The notes under the pieces are model-generated. The model was not told the origin of the DNA. It worked only from the letters and a program-made list of their open reading frames with translations, and did not search any database. The position numbers and the translations under genes were made by a program. Shown in pieces: positions 5,960-14,643 of a stretch of DNA of 36,344 bases. Source of the stretch: a virus; the IMG/VR virus record IMGVR_UViG_3300031772_000130, positions 1 through 36,344 of that record; one strand, given 5' to 3'. Position 1 is the first letter of the stretch. Every line of letters begins with the position of its first letter.

Positions 5960-6664
5960 ATGTCAACAATAGCAAAAATTGAAAGTGCTTTTCCGGGTAT
6001 TAGTGTAATAGAATTAAATGACAGTGTTCATGTAACGCCGGATCATCGAACACTTATAACCGAAAAAGCAATGATTGACTATATCGATACTAAATTAGGA
6101 GAGTTGGGATTGACAAGTATTGAAACAAAAATTGACGCTATGCAATTAGATGTTACAGATATTCGACAAGAAACTTTTGAAACAGAGGTACACGTACATA
6201 GTCATGAGCGCTGGATGGGTTTGGCTGGTACGCCGAGCGGTGAGACACATCGAATGGATGGTCTACTCTCTGCAACTTCACCGCAACCATTCCAGATTGA
6301 CGCTGGTAATAATGATTGGGGTGCATGGGTGCAAGTAGTAGGATCAGCCGACACACCCATTCAAGCTGGGAAAACGCATTTTAATTTCCACGAATTACAA
6401 ATGACAGGTAATGAAAAAGCAAGTGACTATTTTATACAACTCGCTTATGATAGTACTGCCGCTGCTGCTTTGACTGCTGGTGCATATAGTGAGAAGGTTT
6501 TAACTTTTGACGGTTTAAATGCTGAGAAGTTCTTTTTACTGCAATCTGTAAGACATGTTGCAGGCACTAAGGTATGGGCAAGGTGTAAGTGTCCGGGCGA
6601 GAATACAGCAACACTTGATTTTTATATCGGCTTTCATGAGTATAATGATAATGAGATAGCATAA
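5960..6664 (+). CDS. Putative virion structural protein, 234 aa
   Basis: The N-terminal third (to about residue 75) contains a helical stretch (T-K-I-D-A-M-Q-L-D-V-T-D-I-R-Q-E) that may trimerise. The rest is a beta-rich domain with E-V-H-V-H-S-H-E-R-W-M-G, F-Q-I-D-A-G-N-N-D-W-G-A-W-V-Q and a C-terminal Y-I-G-F-H-E-Y motif. That arrangement, especially the D-A-G-N-N and G-x-H-E-Y words, occurs in uncharacterised phage proteins encoded near packaging genes. A coiled stalk plus beta head suits a decoration or appendage protein. Ribosome-binding site GGGAGA; the large terminase gene follows 7 bases later. Confidence 0.6.
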   Translation: MSTIAKIESAFPGISVIELNDSVHVTPDHRTLITEKAMIDYIDTKLGELGLTSIETKIDAMQLDVTDIRQETFETEVHVHSHERWMGLAGTPSGETHRMDGLLSATSPQPFQIDAGNNDWGAWVQVVGSADTPIQAGKTHFNFHELQMTGNEKASDYFIQLAYDSTAAAALTAGAYSEKVLTFDGLNAEKFFLLQSVRHVAGTKVWARCKCPGENTATLDFYIGFHEYNDNEIA

Positions 6665-6671
6665 GGGAAGA

Positions 6672-7994
6672 ATGGCAAGACACGCTAAGAGTACTTTTAG
6701 ATTTACAAACGATCATTTAATTAAGATAAGGGAATACCCTCATTTACTAGGTAATTTGATCGGGAAAGATAAATTAAAAGAGATTCATAGTGAGTGGATC
6801 ACTTATGCTTGGGACGATGTAAAGCATAAGAGTTTGCAAGCACATAGAGGAAGTTACAAGACCACCGCAATTACTATTGTGGGTGCTATTTGGTGGTTAC
6901 TCTTTAATCCTAACGATCGTATAGCAATAGTCAGAAAGGGTTTTACTGATGCTAGTGACTGTGTAAAGTCGATAAGATCAGCTTTTCAACTACCGATTTT
7001 ATGTGGTCTATTCGAGTATGCACATGGGTTAAGTCCAAAATTGTTTGTTAAGCGTGATGCAAGACTAACATTTAATTTCAAACGAAAATCGACACCAGAG
7101 GGATCTATCGATGCCTATGGACTTGAAACAAATTTAACAGGTAAACACTATGATAAAATTATAACAGACGATATCATAACTTTGAAAGATCGAATTTCAA
7201 GCACTGAAAGGGAAAAGACAAAAGAGTTTGTTAGGGAAATGCGGACTAATATTATCGATCCGGGTAAATCATTTGTTGGTGTTGGTACCCCCTGGCACAA
7301 ATTAGACGCTTGGGGTGAAGTGAAAGATAGTATTGAAGTAATGCCGCGACCAATAAAAAAATATTCAATTATGGACTGTGATATTCTAAACGAGGAAGAG
7401 ATTCAACAAAAGAAGTCAGTTACTACCCCGAGCTTATTTGCTGCTAATTATCTTTTACAGCACATGAGTAGCGAGGAATCCATATTCAAAGAGCCGTTTT
7501 TCAAAGAGTGGAATTATAGCTATGAGGGTAGAGCACACCTTGACGCCAAATATTGGGGTACTGACACAAACGCACTTACAATTATGGCAAAAAAACCAGA
7601 TGGAAGAATTCAGGCAGTGGGTTTTACTTTCAATGAGAACGTAAAAGAGAAGTACGGATTTATCTATCACAAATGGCTTAATTATCGCACTGGCACAATG
7701 TACAATGAAAGTAATGCCGATAAGGCTTTTTTAGCTGATGAGCTTTCTAAGATGGGAATTCCTGTGCAATCCTATCACGAGTCAATGAATAAACATGTTA
7801 AAATTACATCATGGCTTTTGAAGTACTGGAATTTAATTGATTGGGATTACCGGACTGATGATGAATACCTATGCCAAATAGTCGAATATATTGAGGGTGC
7901 AAGCGTTGATGATGCGCCTGATTCAGCAGCTTCATTACTTCGTGAGATGTTTAATAAGAGTGCTAATTTTTTATCGCAATTGGTGAGGGATTAA
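6672..7994 (+). CDS. terL: Terminase large subunit
   Basis: A 440-residue packaging motor and nuclease. The ATPase has a variant Walker A (H-R-G-S-Y-K-T-T, residues 58-65), Walker B (K-I-I-T-D-D, 162-167) and the coupling motif G-T-P-W-H near 205. The C-terminal RNase H-like nuclease starts with D-A-K-Y-W-G-T-D-T-N-A-L (Asp 291 and 298), continues with E-S-N-A-D-K, and ends with D-D-A-P-D-S-A (about 413-419), supplying the metal-binding acids. It cleaves and translocates DNA into proheads through the portal encoded next. ATG 6672 follows AAGGGAAG. Confidence 0.95.
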   Translation: MARHAKSTFRFTNDHLIKIREYPHLLGNLIGKDKLKEIHSEWITYAWDDVKHKSLQAHRGSYKTTAITIVGAIWWLLFNPNDRIAIVRKGFTDASDCVKSIRSAFQLPILCGLFEYAHGLSPKLFVKRDARLTFNFKRKSTPEGSIDAYGLETNLTGKHYDKIITDDIITLKDRISSTEREKTKEFVREMRTNIIDPGKSFVGVGTPWHKLDAWGEVKDSIEVMPRPIKKYSIMDCDILNEEEIQQKKSVTTPSLFAANYLLQHMSSEESIFKEPFFKEWNYSYEGRAHLDAKYWGTDTNALTIMAKKPDGRIQAVGFTFNENVKEKYGFIYHKWLNYRTGTMYNESNADKAFLADELSKMGIPVQSYHESMNKHVKITSWLLKYWNLIDWDYRTDDEYLCQIVEYIEGASVDDAPDSAASLLREMFNKSANFLSQLVRD

Positions 7995-7999
7995 GAAGA

Positions 8000-9385
8000 A
8001 TGTTTAAAACCATACATACAAGAGTTGACAGCTTCATGAATTTACTTTCAGGAATCGGGACTCAACGAAGTAAATCAAAAAATAACCAAGTGGATGTTAA
8101 TTATACCGTACTTACAGAAGAAGAGCAATATGCGATATGGTTGAAGGGTGGGATCGGCAAAGTTATCGTTTCAGCTTTTCCGGAGGATGCGGTAAGAAAT
8201 TGGTTTACAATTGAAAATGACACTGATAATACATTGCTTGATATGATGAAAAAATTAAAAACAAAAAAAGCAATTGAATTAGCTATGTGTTGGTCACGCT
8301 TGATGGGTGGTGGTGCGATCTTTATGGGTATACAAGACGGTTTACCACTTTCAGAGCCAGTGAACATTAGCAAAATAAAAGAAGTAAATTATCTATTAGT
8401 TTTTGACAAATGGTCAACTACTATCAATACACTGAATTATAACAATAACATTGAAAATAAAAATTATGGTGAATTAGAAACGATTACATTGTTTGGGAAA
8501 AACGGACAGATCCTTAATAACGTTCATATATCACGCCTTATGGTTTTTAAGGGTGAGCCTGTACCAAGAATGAAAGAGAATGAAAACAACTGGGAATTCT
8601 GGGGTGCTTCTTTCCTTGAAAGTATGATGAATGAACTAGGATGGACATATTCAACATTTTTAGCCGTCGCCGACGTACTCCAAGAGCTTATCATTGGGAA
8701 GTATAAAATCAGAGGCTTAAAAGAAGCGATATCCGAAGGCAGAGAGAAAGATATTCAAAAACGTATGAGCCTTATCGATATTAGTAAAAGCACTATAAAG
8801 TCAGTTCTACTTGATGCTGACAACGAAGACTACACAAGGGATTCAATGAGCTTGGCGGGTATTCCTGATACCTTATACGTGTTTATGATGTTGATTTGTG
8901 GTGTAAGCCAATACCCATTTACACGTTTATGGGGGCGTTCTCCGGCCGGATTAAATGCGACCGGTGAGAGTGATTTTAGAAACTATTATGATAAGGTAAA
9001 AGCCTCCCAAGTCACTGATATAGAGCCAGAAATAGAAAATAAACTACTTGTCTATCTTAACGCAAGTATCGGAAACAAAATAAAAAACCCAAAAATTAAG
9101 TGGAGCGCACTACAAGAAGCAACCCCAAAAGAAAACCTTGAAATGAAAGAAAAACAAGCCAACATTGATAAAATATACGGTCTTGATATGCCTATACTGT
9201 TATCAGAAGAGATTAGAAACAGTAGATTTGCCAATGGTTATAGTTTTGACACTATGCTGATGGATGATAATACTTACGCCAAATTTGAAATAGAGAAAAA
9301 AGCCAATGAATTGGAATTAGCAAAAAATCAGAAGGTGGATCCTAATGCCATTAGTGTTGAGGAAGAGGAGGAAGTAGTTGAGTAA
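8000..9385 (+). CDS. Portal protein (DUF1073-type)
   Basis: A 461-residue protein forming the ring at one head vertex through which DNA passes. Family features: W-L-K-G-G-I-G-K-V-I-V-S-A-F-P-E-D-A-V-R-N-W near residue 50, a Gly-rich S-R-L-M-G-G-G-A-I-F-M-G near 95, L-W-G-R-S-P-A-G-L-N-A-T-G near 315, and an acidic C-terminus. It lies between the large terminase and the Mu F-like gene, the standard place. Databases sometimes label this family 'anti-CBASS Acb1', but the context here supports a portal. It ends inside the next gene (8-base overlap). Confidence 0.9.
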   Translation: MFKTIHTRVDSFMNLLSGIGTQRSKSKNNQVDVNYTVLTEEEQYAIWLKGGIGKVIVSAFPEDAVRNWFTIENDTDNTLLDMMKKLKTKKAIELAMCWSRLMGGGAIFMGIQDGLPLSEPVNISKIKEVNYLLVFDKWSTTINTLNYNNNIENKNYGELETITLFGKNGQILNNVHISRLMVFKGEPVPRMKENENNWEFWGASFLESMMNELGWTYSTFLAVADVLQELIIGKYKIRGLKEAISEGREKDIQKRMSLIDISKSTIKSVLLDADNEDYTRDSMSLAGIPDTLYVFMMLICGVSQYPFTRLWGRSPAGLNATGESDFRNYYDKVKASQVTDIEPEIENKLLVYLNASIGNKIKNPKIKWSALQEATPKENLEMKEKQANIDKIYGLDMPILLSEEIRNSRFANGYSFDTMLMDDNTYAKFEIEKKANELELAKNQKVDPNAISVEEEEEVVE

Positions 9386-10373
9386 TGATAAATTATTAGC
9401 ATTAACAAACAACCCTTTTCTATCACAAGTTTATATGCACATAAGATCACTTAAACCTATTCAATATGCAGCTTTGAAACGCCGTAAAGCCCCTGCTTGG
9501 ATGTATCCTTTTAAAACCGAAATGATGTTGAAGAATTTTATCGGTGGTATTTTGAATGACTGGGTAAGAATTACAGAAGTTTCAATCTTGCCAAATATTG
9601 AAAAATGGCTGAATGAAAATAAAACACGTTTTGATGCTTGGGAAGATGAGAAAGATAATGCCGAGAAGGAAATGGATTCCTTGCAGGATTATTGGTTTAA
9701 GGGCGTTGGTTACACGATTCTAGTCAATAAACTACGTCAATTATTTTGGGATGTGCAAACATTCAATGAGAAAGAATTTGTAAAAGTTATAAACCATATA
9801 TCTGGTGTTACACCAAACATTTTTGAGAACTTTTTGCCAGCTATGGAAAAGCGATGGATAAATGATAATGTAAGTTTGATTAGAAACATATCCGATGATT
9901 ATAGAAAAAAAATCAGCATGGTCATCAGTAATGGTGTAAGCAACGATAAAAATATGGTTGGGATTAGAAAAGAAATAGAATCCCTCAATACGGAAATTCA
10001 AGGATCACGTGCAAAACTAGTTGCAAGGGATCAAGTTGGTAAAATAAACGGACAAATGCAAAAGCGGAAACAAGAGAATATAGGTATTAGTTGGTACACT
10101 TGGGAGACTTCTATTGATGAAAGAGTAGTAGGTAATCCAAATGGACTATACCCTATCGGCAATAAAAAACACGGTGATCATTGGGCTCTGGAAGGGAAAA
10201 TATGTGATTGGGCTGATGATACCATCTACGCCGACACAATCCAAGACGCTATGAAAGGGGATTGGAAAAAAAGGACAACACAAATGCCAAAAACTATTCC
10301 GGGAGTAGAAATACAATGCCGCTGCTTTGCAACGCCGATAATGTTAGATATGTTGGAGGGTTTAGCAGCATGA
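9378..10373 (+). CDS. Mu F-like minor head / head morphogenesis protein (TTG start)
   Basis: A 331-residue protein. The start is TTG 9378, 4-5 bases after GGAGGAAG; the next in-frame ATG would lose about 20 conserved-looking residues. The C-terminal part has the Mu gpF / SPP1 gp7 signature: A-R-D-Q-V-G-K-I-N, Y-T-W-E-T-S-I-D-E-R, H-W-A-L-E-G-K, and I-Q-C-R-C-F-A-T-P. It is a minor capsid protein attached to the portal that helps prohead assembly. It overlaps the portal gene by 8 bases and the next small gene by 4. Confidence 0.85.
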   Translation: MSNDKLLALTNNPFLSQVYMHIRSLKPIQYAALKRRKAPAWMYPFKTEMMLKNFIGGILNDWVRITEVSILPNIEKWLNENKTRFDAWEDEKDNAEKEMDSLQDYWFKGVGYTILVNKLRQLFWDVQTFNEKEFVKVINHISGVTPNIFENFLPAMEKRWINDNVSLIRNISDDYRKKISMVISNGVSNDKNMVGIRKEIESLNTEIQGSRAKLVARDQVGKINGQMQKRKQENIGISWYTWETSIDERVVGNPNGLYPIGNKKHGDHWALEGKICDWADDTIYADTIQDAMKGDWKKRTTQMPKTIPGVEIQCRCFATPIMLDMLEGLAA

Positions 10374-10543
10374 AAGAAGATAAATTAAACCCGGCAATTA
10401 TCGAACATATAACAAAAGAAGCAAATCAAATTGATCATGGGTCGATAAAGATCATTTTGAATAAAAACGCCGAACACGTTGATGTAATTATAGAAGATCG
10501 TAAAAGATTTAGCACGTCAAAAGATCAATATAGGAGGGGATAA
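10370..10543 (+). CDS. Small DUF2292-like protein, 57 aa
   Basis: It starts at ATG 10370, overlapping the stop of the head gene (ATGA), with GGAGGG 9 bases upstream. The central part reads E-A-N-Q-I-D-H-G-S-I-K-I-I-L-N-K-N-A-E-H and V-I-I-E-D-R-K-R-F, matching the layout of DUF2292 proteins (helix, G-S-I-x-I strand, second strand, basic end). The role is unknown, but small proteins of this kind occur between head genes of other phages. Family assignment is by eye. Confidence 0.65.
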   Translation: MKEDKLNPAIIEHITKEANQIDHGSIKIILNKNAEHVDVIIEDRKRFSTSKDQYRRG

Positions 10544-10544
10544 T

Positions 10545-12005
10545 ATGCCGTTTCCAAACGAACACGCTGCAAGAATAATAGATCCTGAACAATTCCAACC
10601 TAATTCTTTTCGTAGAAAGGAAATTAAGCCGGGTTTAGTGCTTATTACCGGGAAGATAAAAGGAAAAAATACTATGGTAGGTCAATCTTATCGTTTTAAT
10701 AAAGAAAAATATACCGAAACACAAGCAAAACAATGGCTCGAAGAGAATAAGGTTAAAAATATAAGTTTTGAGCATGCAAGTACCGTTGATATAGGTAAAA
10801 AACGTATAGATATAATGGATTGGACAACCGAGTACTTAACAGGCGATGTAGTAGGGACTCCCGAAGGGTATTTAAAGGGACGCTCAATAGTTACTAACAT
10901 TGGTGTTTTCCCCTATAGAAATGAAGATGGATCGATAAGATGGGAATTAAGGGAGCCGAAGGAAGTCTTTGATTCTGAGTCATTAGAGACCTTAAAAATG
11001 AAACCTATTTGTAATATGCACCCTGATCAAAAGGTTGACACACAAAACATTAAAACATTGCAAATAGGTACAACTGGAAGTCAGGTGCAAACCGATCCTT
11101 ATGCTTTGTCCATTGATTGGACAATTACTGATCCTGACTCAATTATGGAGATTAAAGAAAAAGGAAAAAAAGGTAAAAAGGCGTGGTCAATGGGTTATGA
11201 TTGTGAATTAGACATGACTCCCGGTAATTGGCTAGGGGTGCCTTATGACGCTGTACAAAGGAAAATCCGTTATAACCATCAGGCCTTAGTGCCAGAAGGG
11301 CGGGCTGGTGATCTCGCAAAAATTAAAATGGATCGCAAAGATACAAGTATATGTGATTTTTCTGTTAAACAAGATTTAGCAGATTCAAATATTTTTGAAA
11401 TGGAGGACAAAGAAAATATGAAAACTATCCATATTGATGGAGTTGATTATCAAGCAGAGGCAAAAGTCATAGAGTCCTTAACAATTGCAAAAGCAGATAA
11501 TCAAATATTGTCAGGTAAGAATAAAGATCTTACTGATAATCTTTCTAAATTAACCGCTGAACGTGATGATTTTAAAGAACGTTTCGACGCTACAAAAAAG
11601 GAAAATGAGACTTTAAAATCTGAAAAAGTGGATCAGGGCAAGATTGACAAAATTGTAAAAGAGAAATTAGCTTTACTCTCTATTGCACAAAGGGCAAAAA
11701 TCGATAATATCGATAATCTAAGTGATATAGAGCTGAAAAAAGCTATTATTCTTAAAGTAAGCCCGAATGCAAAATTAGATGGTAAAGATGAAATCTATGT
11801 AAATGTTCGCTTCGATGCCTGCGTTGAAACTCTCGATGAAGAGTTAAAAAACACACAGGACAAAGCAAACATTCAAACTATGAAAAGTGATGTTTTTACA
11901 AGCAACTATAAAAATGATCAAAAAGTACCGGAAGGCATTACGATTCTTAATGCAGATGAGATCAGAAATGATCATTATGCAAACATCAAAAAAGGAGGTA
12001 AATAA
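10545..12005 (+). CDS. Prohead protease/scaffold, DUF2213 (Mu I-like)
   Basis: A 486-residue protein. Residues 1-80 form an extra N-terminal domain (P-F-P-N-E-H-A-A-R-I, Y-R-F-N-K-E-K-Y). Residues about 85-280 carry DUF2213 features: K-P-I-C-N-M-H-P-D, A-W-S-M-G-Y-D-C-E-L-D, Y-N-H-Q-A-L-V-P-E-G-R-A-G-D-L-A. From about 290 the sequence is charged and coiled-coil-like (L-T-D-N-L-S-K-L-T-A-E-R-D-D-F-K), as in scaffolds. I infer a maturation protease fused to a scaffold. GGAGGGG precedes ATG 10545. It directly precedes the cement and capsid genes. Confidence 0.85.
   Translation: MPFPNEHAARIIDPEQFQPNSFRRKEIKPGLVLITGKIKGKNTMVGQSYRFNKEKYTETQAKQWLEENKVKNISFEHASTVDIGKKRIDIMDWTTEYLTGDVVGTPEGYLKGRSIVTNIGVFPYRNEDGSIRWELREPKEVFDSESLETLKMKPICNMHPDQKVDTQNIKTLQIGTTGSQVQTDPYALSIDWTITDPDSIMEIKEKGKKGKKAWSMGYDCELDMTPGNWLGVPYDAVQRKIRYNHQALVPEGRAGDLAKIKMDRKDTSICDFSVKQDLADSNIFEMEDKENMKTIHIDGVDYQAEAKVIESLTIAKADNQILSGKNKDLTDNLSKLTAERDDFKERFDATKKENETLKSEKVDQGKIDKIVKEKLALLSIAQRAKIDNIDNLSDIELKKAIILKVSPNAKLDGKDEIYVNVRFDACVETLDEELKNTQDKANIQTMKSDVFTSNYKNDQKVPEGITILNADEIRNDHYANIKKGGK
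11402..11420 (+). promoter_or_regulatory. Internal ribosome-binding site and start for a nested scaffold
   Basis: Inside the protease/scaffold gene, GGAGG at 11402-11406 is followed 11 bases later by an in-frame ATG at 11418. Translation from here would give a 195-residue protein beginning M-K-T-I-H-I-D-G, consisting only of the coiled-coil scaffold part. The position, exactly at the junction between the two domains, matches nested scaffold genes known from lambda and Mu. Confidence 0.55.
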
Positions 12006-12736
12006 TGGGTGCTTATGGTAAAATGGCGTACGCCGTCCCCGGCATGATCGCCGATATTACAGATAGAGAAGTTGCTACTTATGAAATAATGGAAGATATC
12101 GCTTTCGGTGCTCCGGTATTCTCATACATTGGAGACGTAAAAAAAGCATATAATTACAAACTCGACACTGTGAAAGTGGTATATAGCCGAGATTTTGAAG
12201 CTTCCAATAGTATTGCATTTTCAGTTAATGGCGTTTCTATTACACCTGTTGTGTATTCTGCTTCACATGGTGCGACCGAAGACGCATTAGTGGCGGCAGT
12301 AAATGCATTAACTGGTGTTGATGTATTTGACGATACGAGTGATACAAATAACCGAACTTTTTACGTTCGGACAAAAGGATATGCTTGTACCGTTGTAACC
12401 ACCGTTACACTGGGATCGAATCAAGCAACTGCAACATTAACAAGTTCATCCGATCAGGTGTTTGTTGGTGTCGCCCAATTTGTACAAAAATCAACAAGCG
12501 TGGGCTATGAATTTGATAACAAAGAGCCTTTGACATTGTTCCAACGTGGTAAAATCTGGGTCACAGCCGGAGCAACTGTCTATTCCAATGACAATATTCT
12601 TATCACTACCGCTGGTGCTTATGGTAATACAGGCTATGATATCAATGCACGATATGACAGTAACGCAACTTCTGCATTGGTGGTTATCCGAGTAAATGGA
12701 AAATATAAAGCTAACGCCGAAATCGCTTGGGCGTAA
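12005..12736 (+). CDS. Head decoration / structural cement protein
   Basis: A 243-residue protein. The N-terminus has the cement-family pattern A-Y-A-V-P-G-M-I-A-D-I followed by A-F-G-A-P-V. An extra domain is inserted at about residues 65-148 (S-I-A-F-S-V-N-G-V-S-I, T-E-D-A-L-V-A-A-V-N-A-L). The C-terminal part (Y-E-F-D-N-K-E-P-L-T-L-F-Q-R-G-K-I-W-V) resumes the core fold. Such proteins bind the capsid surface and stabilise it. ATG 12005 overlaps the previous TAA, with AAAGGAGG upstream. The inserted domain resembles ones in the sheath and baseplate J proteins. Confidence 0.75.
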   Translation: MGAYGKMAYAVPGMIADITDREVATYEIMEDIAFGAPVFSYIGDVKKAYNYKLDTVKVVYSRDFEASNSIAFSVNGVSITPVVYSASHGATEDALVAAVNALTGVDVFDDTSDTNNRTFYVRTKGYACTVVTTVTLGSNQATATLTSSSDQVFVGVAQFVQKSTSVGYEFDNKEPLTLFQRGKIWVTAGATVYSNDNILITTAGAYGNTGYDINARYDSNATSALVVIRVNGKYKANAEIAWA

Positions 12737-12752
12737 GGAGGAGAAAAATAAA

Positions 12753-13748
12753 ATGGAATATGAATATATAAAAGATCGAAGAGACGGCAAAGATATCTTA
12801 ATAGCTGTACCGAGAGCGGATGCCGAAGCCGTAAGACGTTTAAATCTTGACGCTAACGAAACAGCTTTCTTGATGAAGGAATTACAGTACATTAAAGCCA
12901 AAACCTATGACACAAAGTTTGAGTTAATCAAATACACCCAATTACTCCCTATTGCAACCGATGTGCCGGAAACTGCCGAACAAGTGCAATGGGATAGTTA
13001 CACTGATGTTGGTATGGCGGCGGTAATAGCAGACTATGCACAAAATGCTCCCAGAGTCGATACATACAAGACTGCAAACTATGCAAATATTAGGCGTATT
13101 GGTGATAGTTTCGGCTATGATCGTACCGAGTTGCAACGTGGGGCAACAACAAACGCTCGACTATCTACAAGAATGCCTGAGGCAGCAAGAAGAGCGGTAG
13201 AGCAAAAATTCAATGCGGTAGCTTGGGTTGGTGATAGTGCGTTTAAATTGCAAGGGCTAATCAACTATCCCGGTATACTTGAATACACTGTCCCGGCAAC
13301 TGGAACAGGAACTACAAAAACATTCTCAACAAAGACACCAGATCAAATTATTACAGACGTTACTGGGATGATTTCAACAATTATGAAGGCTACCGGGGGC
13401 GTTGAAATGCCTGACACATGGCTTTTACCGTTATCACAATATCTTGATCTTCTTAATCGAAGGCTTTCTGATACTGATACAAACCTCTTGACATATATAT
13501 TGGAAAAAATACCAATGATAAAAAAAGTGGATTGGTTAGTTGAACTTGCCGGAGCTGGCACAGGATCAACGGATAGAATGATGATGTATCAAAATAGTCC
13601 AGAAAAACTTGAATATCAATTAGTAAAGCCTTATACACAATTACCACCTGTCCAAAAAGGATATGGGTATGAGGTTGCTACTGAGGCGTTTACTGGTGGT
13701 GTAACTGTTTATTATCCTTTATCTGTCGCCTTTGGTGATGGGATCTAA
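12753..13748 (+). CDS. Major capsid protein (DUF2184-type)
   Basis: A 331-residue protein; ATG 12753 lies 9 bases after AAGGAGGAG. Family features: an N-terminal helical part, Q-V-Q-W-D-S-Y-T-D-V-G-M-A, R-I-G-D-S-F-G-Y-D-R-T-E-L, A-W-V-G-D-S-A-F-K-L-Q-G-L-I-N-Y-P, and L-P-L-S-Q-Y-L-D-L-L. The end T-E-A-F-T-G-G-V-T-V-Y-Y-P-L-S resembles capsid C-termini of this group. It forms the HK97-fold shell. A terminator follows immediately, as expected for a highly expressed gene. Confidence 0.9.
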   Translation: MEYEYIKDRRDGKDILIAVPRADAEAVRRLNLDANETAFLMKELQYIKAKTYDTKFELIKYTQLLPIATDVPETAEQVQWDSYTDVGMAAVIADYAQNAPRVDTYKTANYANIRRIGDSFGYDRTELQRGATTNARLSTRMPEAARRAVEQKFNAVAWVGDSAFKLQGLINYPGILEYTVPATGTGTTKTFSTKTPDQIITDVTGMISTIMKATGGVEMPDTWLLPLSQYLDLLNRRLSDTDTNLLTYILEKIPMIKKVDWLVELAGAGTGSTDRMMMYQNSPEKLEYQLVKPYTQLPPVQKGYGYEVATEAFTGGVTVYYPLSVAFGDGI

Positions 13749-13760
13749 TAAATAAAAAGC

Positions 13761-13784
13761 GAGGGGGATCTTCCTCCTCCTTTA
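13761..13784 (+). terminator. Terminator after the capsid gene
   Basis: GAGGGGG (13761-13767), loop ATCTT, CCTCCTC (13773-13779), then CTTTAT. The stem has seven pairs including one G-U, and the T-tract is weak, so it may be leaky and attenuate rather than stop transcription into the neck genes. No clear new promoter is seen before 13823. Confidence 0.65.
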
Positions 13785-13822
13785 TAAAAAAATAGAAAAA
13801 CTAAAACAATGGAGTTGTTATT

Positions 13823-14278
13823 ATGATTATAAATTATTTGTTGAAAAATCCGAACTCGGTCCCGATTCTTACAGACGAATTACTTAACGAAAAAGGCAAA
13901 CCTATTCCGGGAACGGTAAAAGTGAAAGATGCTATTATGCTCTTACCGGGTTACAATGATATTCCTACTGAAAAATGGAATGAAGCGAAAAAAAATCTAT
14001 CAGAGTATCACTTAAATAACTGTAAAATTATTGAAAGTGTGGAAAAAAACGTACCCGATGCAAAAACAGGCTTATTAACTAACCAAGTGATCGAAAACCC
14101 GTCCTTTTTTGACTTAAATGTTAATCAAAAAATGACAGTTATTGAAGGCTGTTTAAAAATCAAAGATCTTGAAGCTTGGCTAAAAAAAGAAGAATCCGCA
14201 GAAGTCCGCTATGCTATCAATGAACGCCTTACAGCGATAAAAGAAGGCAGAAAGAATAAAACAGAGGATCGAAGGTAA
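13823..14278 (+). CDS. Hypothetical head-neck region protein, 151 aa
   Basis: A soluble mixed alpha/beta sequence. The first half has N-Y-L-L-K-N-P-N-S-V-P-I-L-T-D-E-L-L and P-G-T-V-K-V-K-D; the C-terminal half is helical and charged (D-L-E-A-W-L-K-K-E-E-S, R-Y-A-I-N-E-R-L-T-A-I-K). Its place between the capsid and connector genes suggests a minor head or connector protein. No named family recognised. GGAGTT precedes the start; its stop overlaps the next ATG. Confidence 0.65.
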   Translation: MIINYLLKNPNSVPILTDELLNEKGKPIPGTVKVKDAIMLLPGYNDIPTEKWNEAKKNLSEYHLNNCKIIESVEKNVPDAKTGLLTNQVIENPSFFDLNVNQKMTVIEGCLKIKDLEAWLKKEESAEVRYAINERLTAIKEGRKNKTEDRR

Positions 14279-14643
14279 TGAGTTATACAGCCAGTCAAAT
14301 ATTTGATGCTATTGCCCCGCAGTTAGCAGGCTCCATAAATAAAGCTCTTTTTCTTGACTTAGCAGGGGGATTAACTTCCTCCTGTTATTTTCAAACAAAC
14401 TATAATCTTGCTATTGCTTTGCGAGCAGCACACATGATGACGCTTGCGAATAGGTTGACAGGCGATTCGGGACAAGTTACAGGAAAATCAGAGGGTAATG
14501 CCTCAATAAGTTATGCACAAACCCAGAATGATAATAATGATCTAAGCGCTACGAGCTACGGCGTGCAATTGCAAGGGTTGATCAATTCGGGTGTTGGTGG
14601 TGTTTCAGTCACCGGAGACGATCTAGGGGAGTTTTATTGCTAA
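14278..14643 (+). CDS. Head-tail connector protein (DUF4054-like)
   Basis: A 121-residue protein. The pattern of N-terminal helices (A-S-Q-I-F-D-A-I-A-P), a core helix A-L-R-A-A-H-M-M-T-L-A, then G-K-S-E-G-N-A-S-I-S-Y and T-S-Y-G-V-Q-L-Q-G-L-I matches DUF4054 adaptor proteins, which bind under the portal. The order after the capsid and before the tail-completion gene supports this. It is coupled to the next gene by a TAATG overlap. Confidence 0.8.
   Translation: MSYTASQIFDAIAPQLAGSINKALFLDLAGGLTSSCYFQTNYNLAIALRAAHMMTLANRLTGDSGQVTGKSEGNASISYAQTQNDNNDLSATSYGVQLQGLINSGVGGVSVTGDDLGEFYC

Noticed and set aside
6150-6356. Short frames on both strands inside the 5960-6664 gene
   Set aside because: They overlap a longer gene with better start signals and recognisable virion-like sequence; no independent signals.
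8000-9385. Anti-CBASS Acb1 function for the DUF1073 gene
   Set aside because: Some databases use that name for the family, but length, motifs and position between terminase and Mu F-like genes indicate a portal protein.
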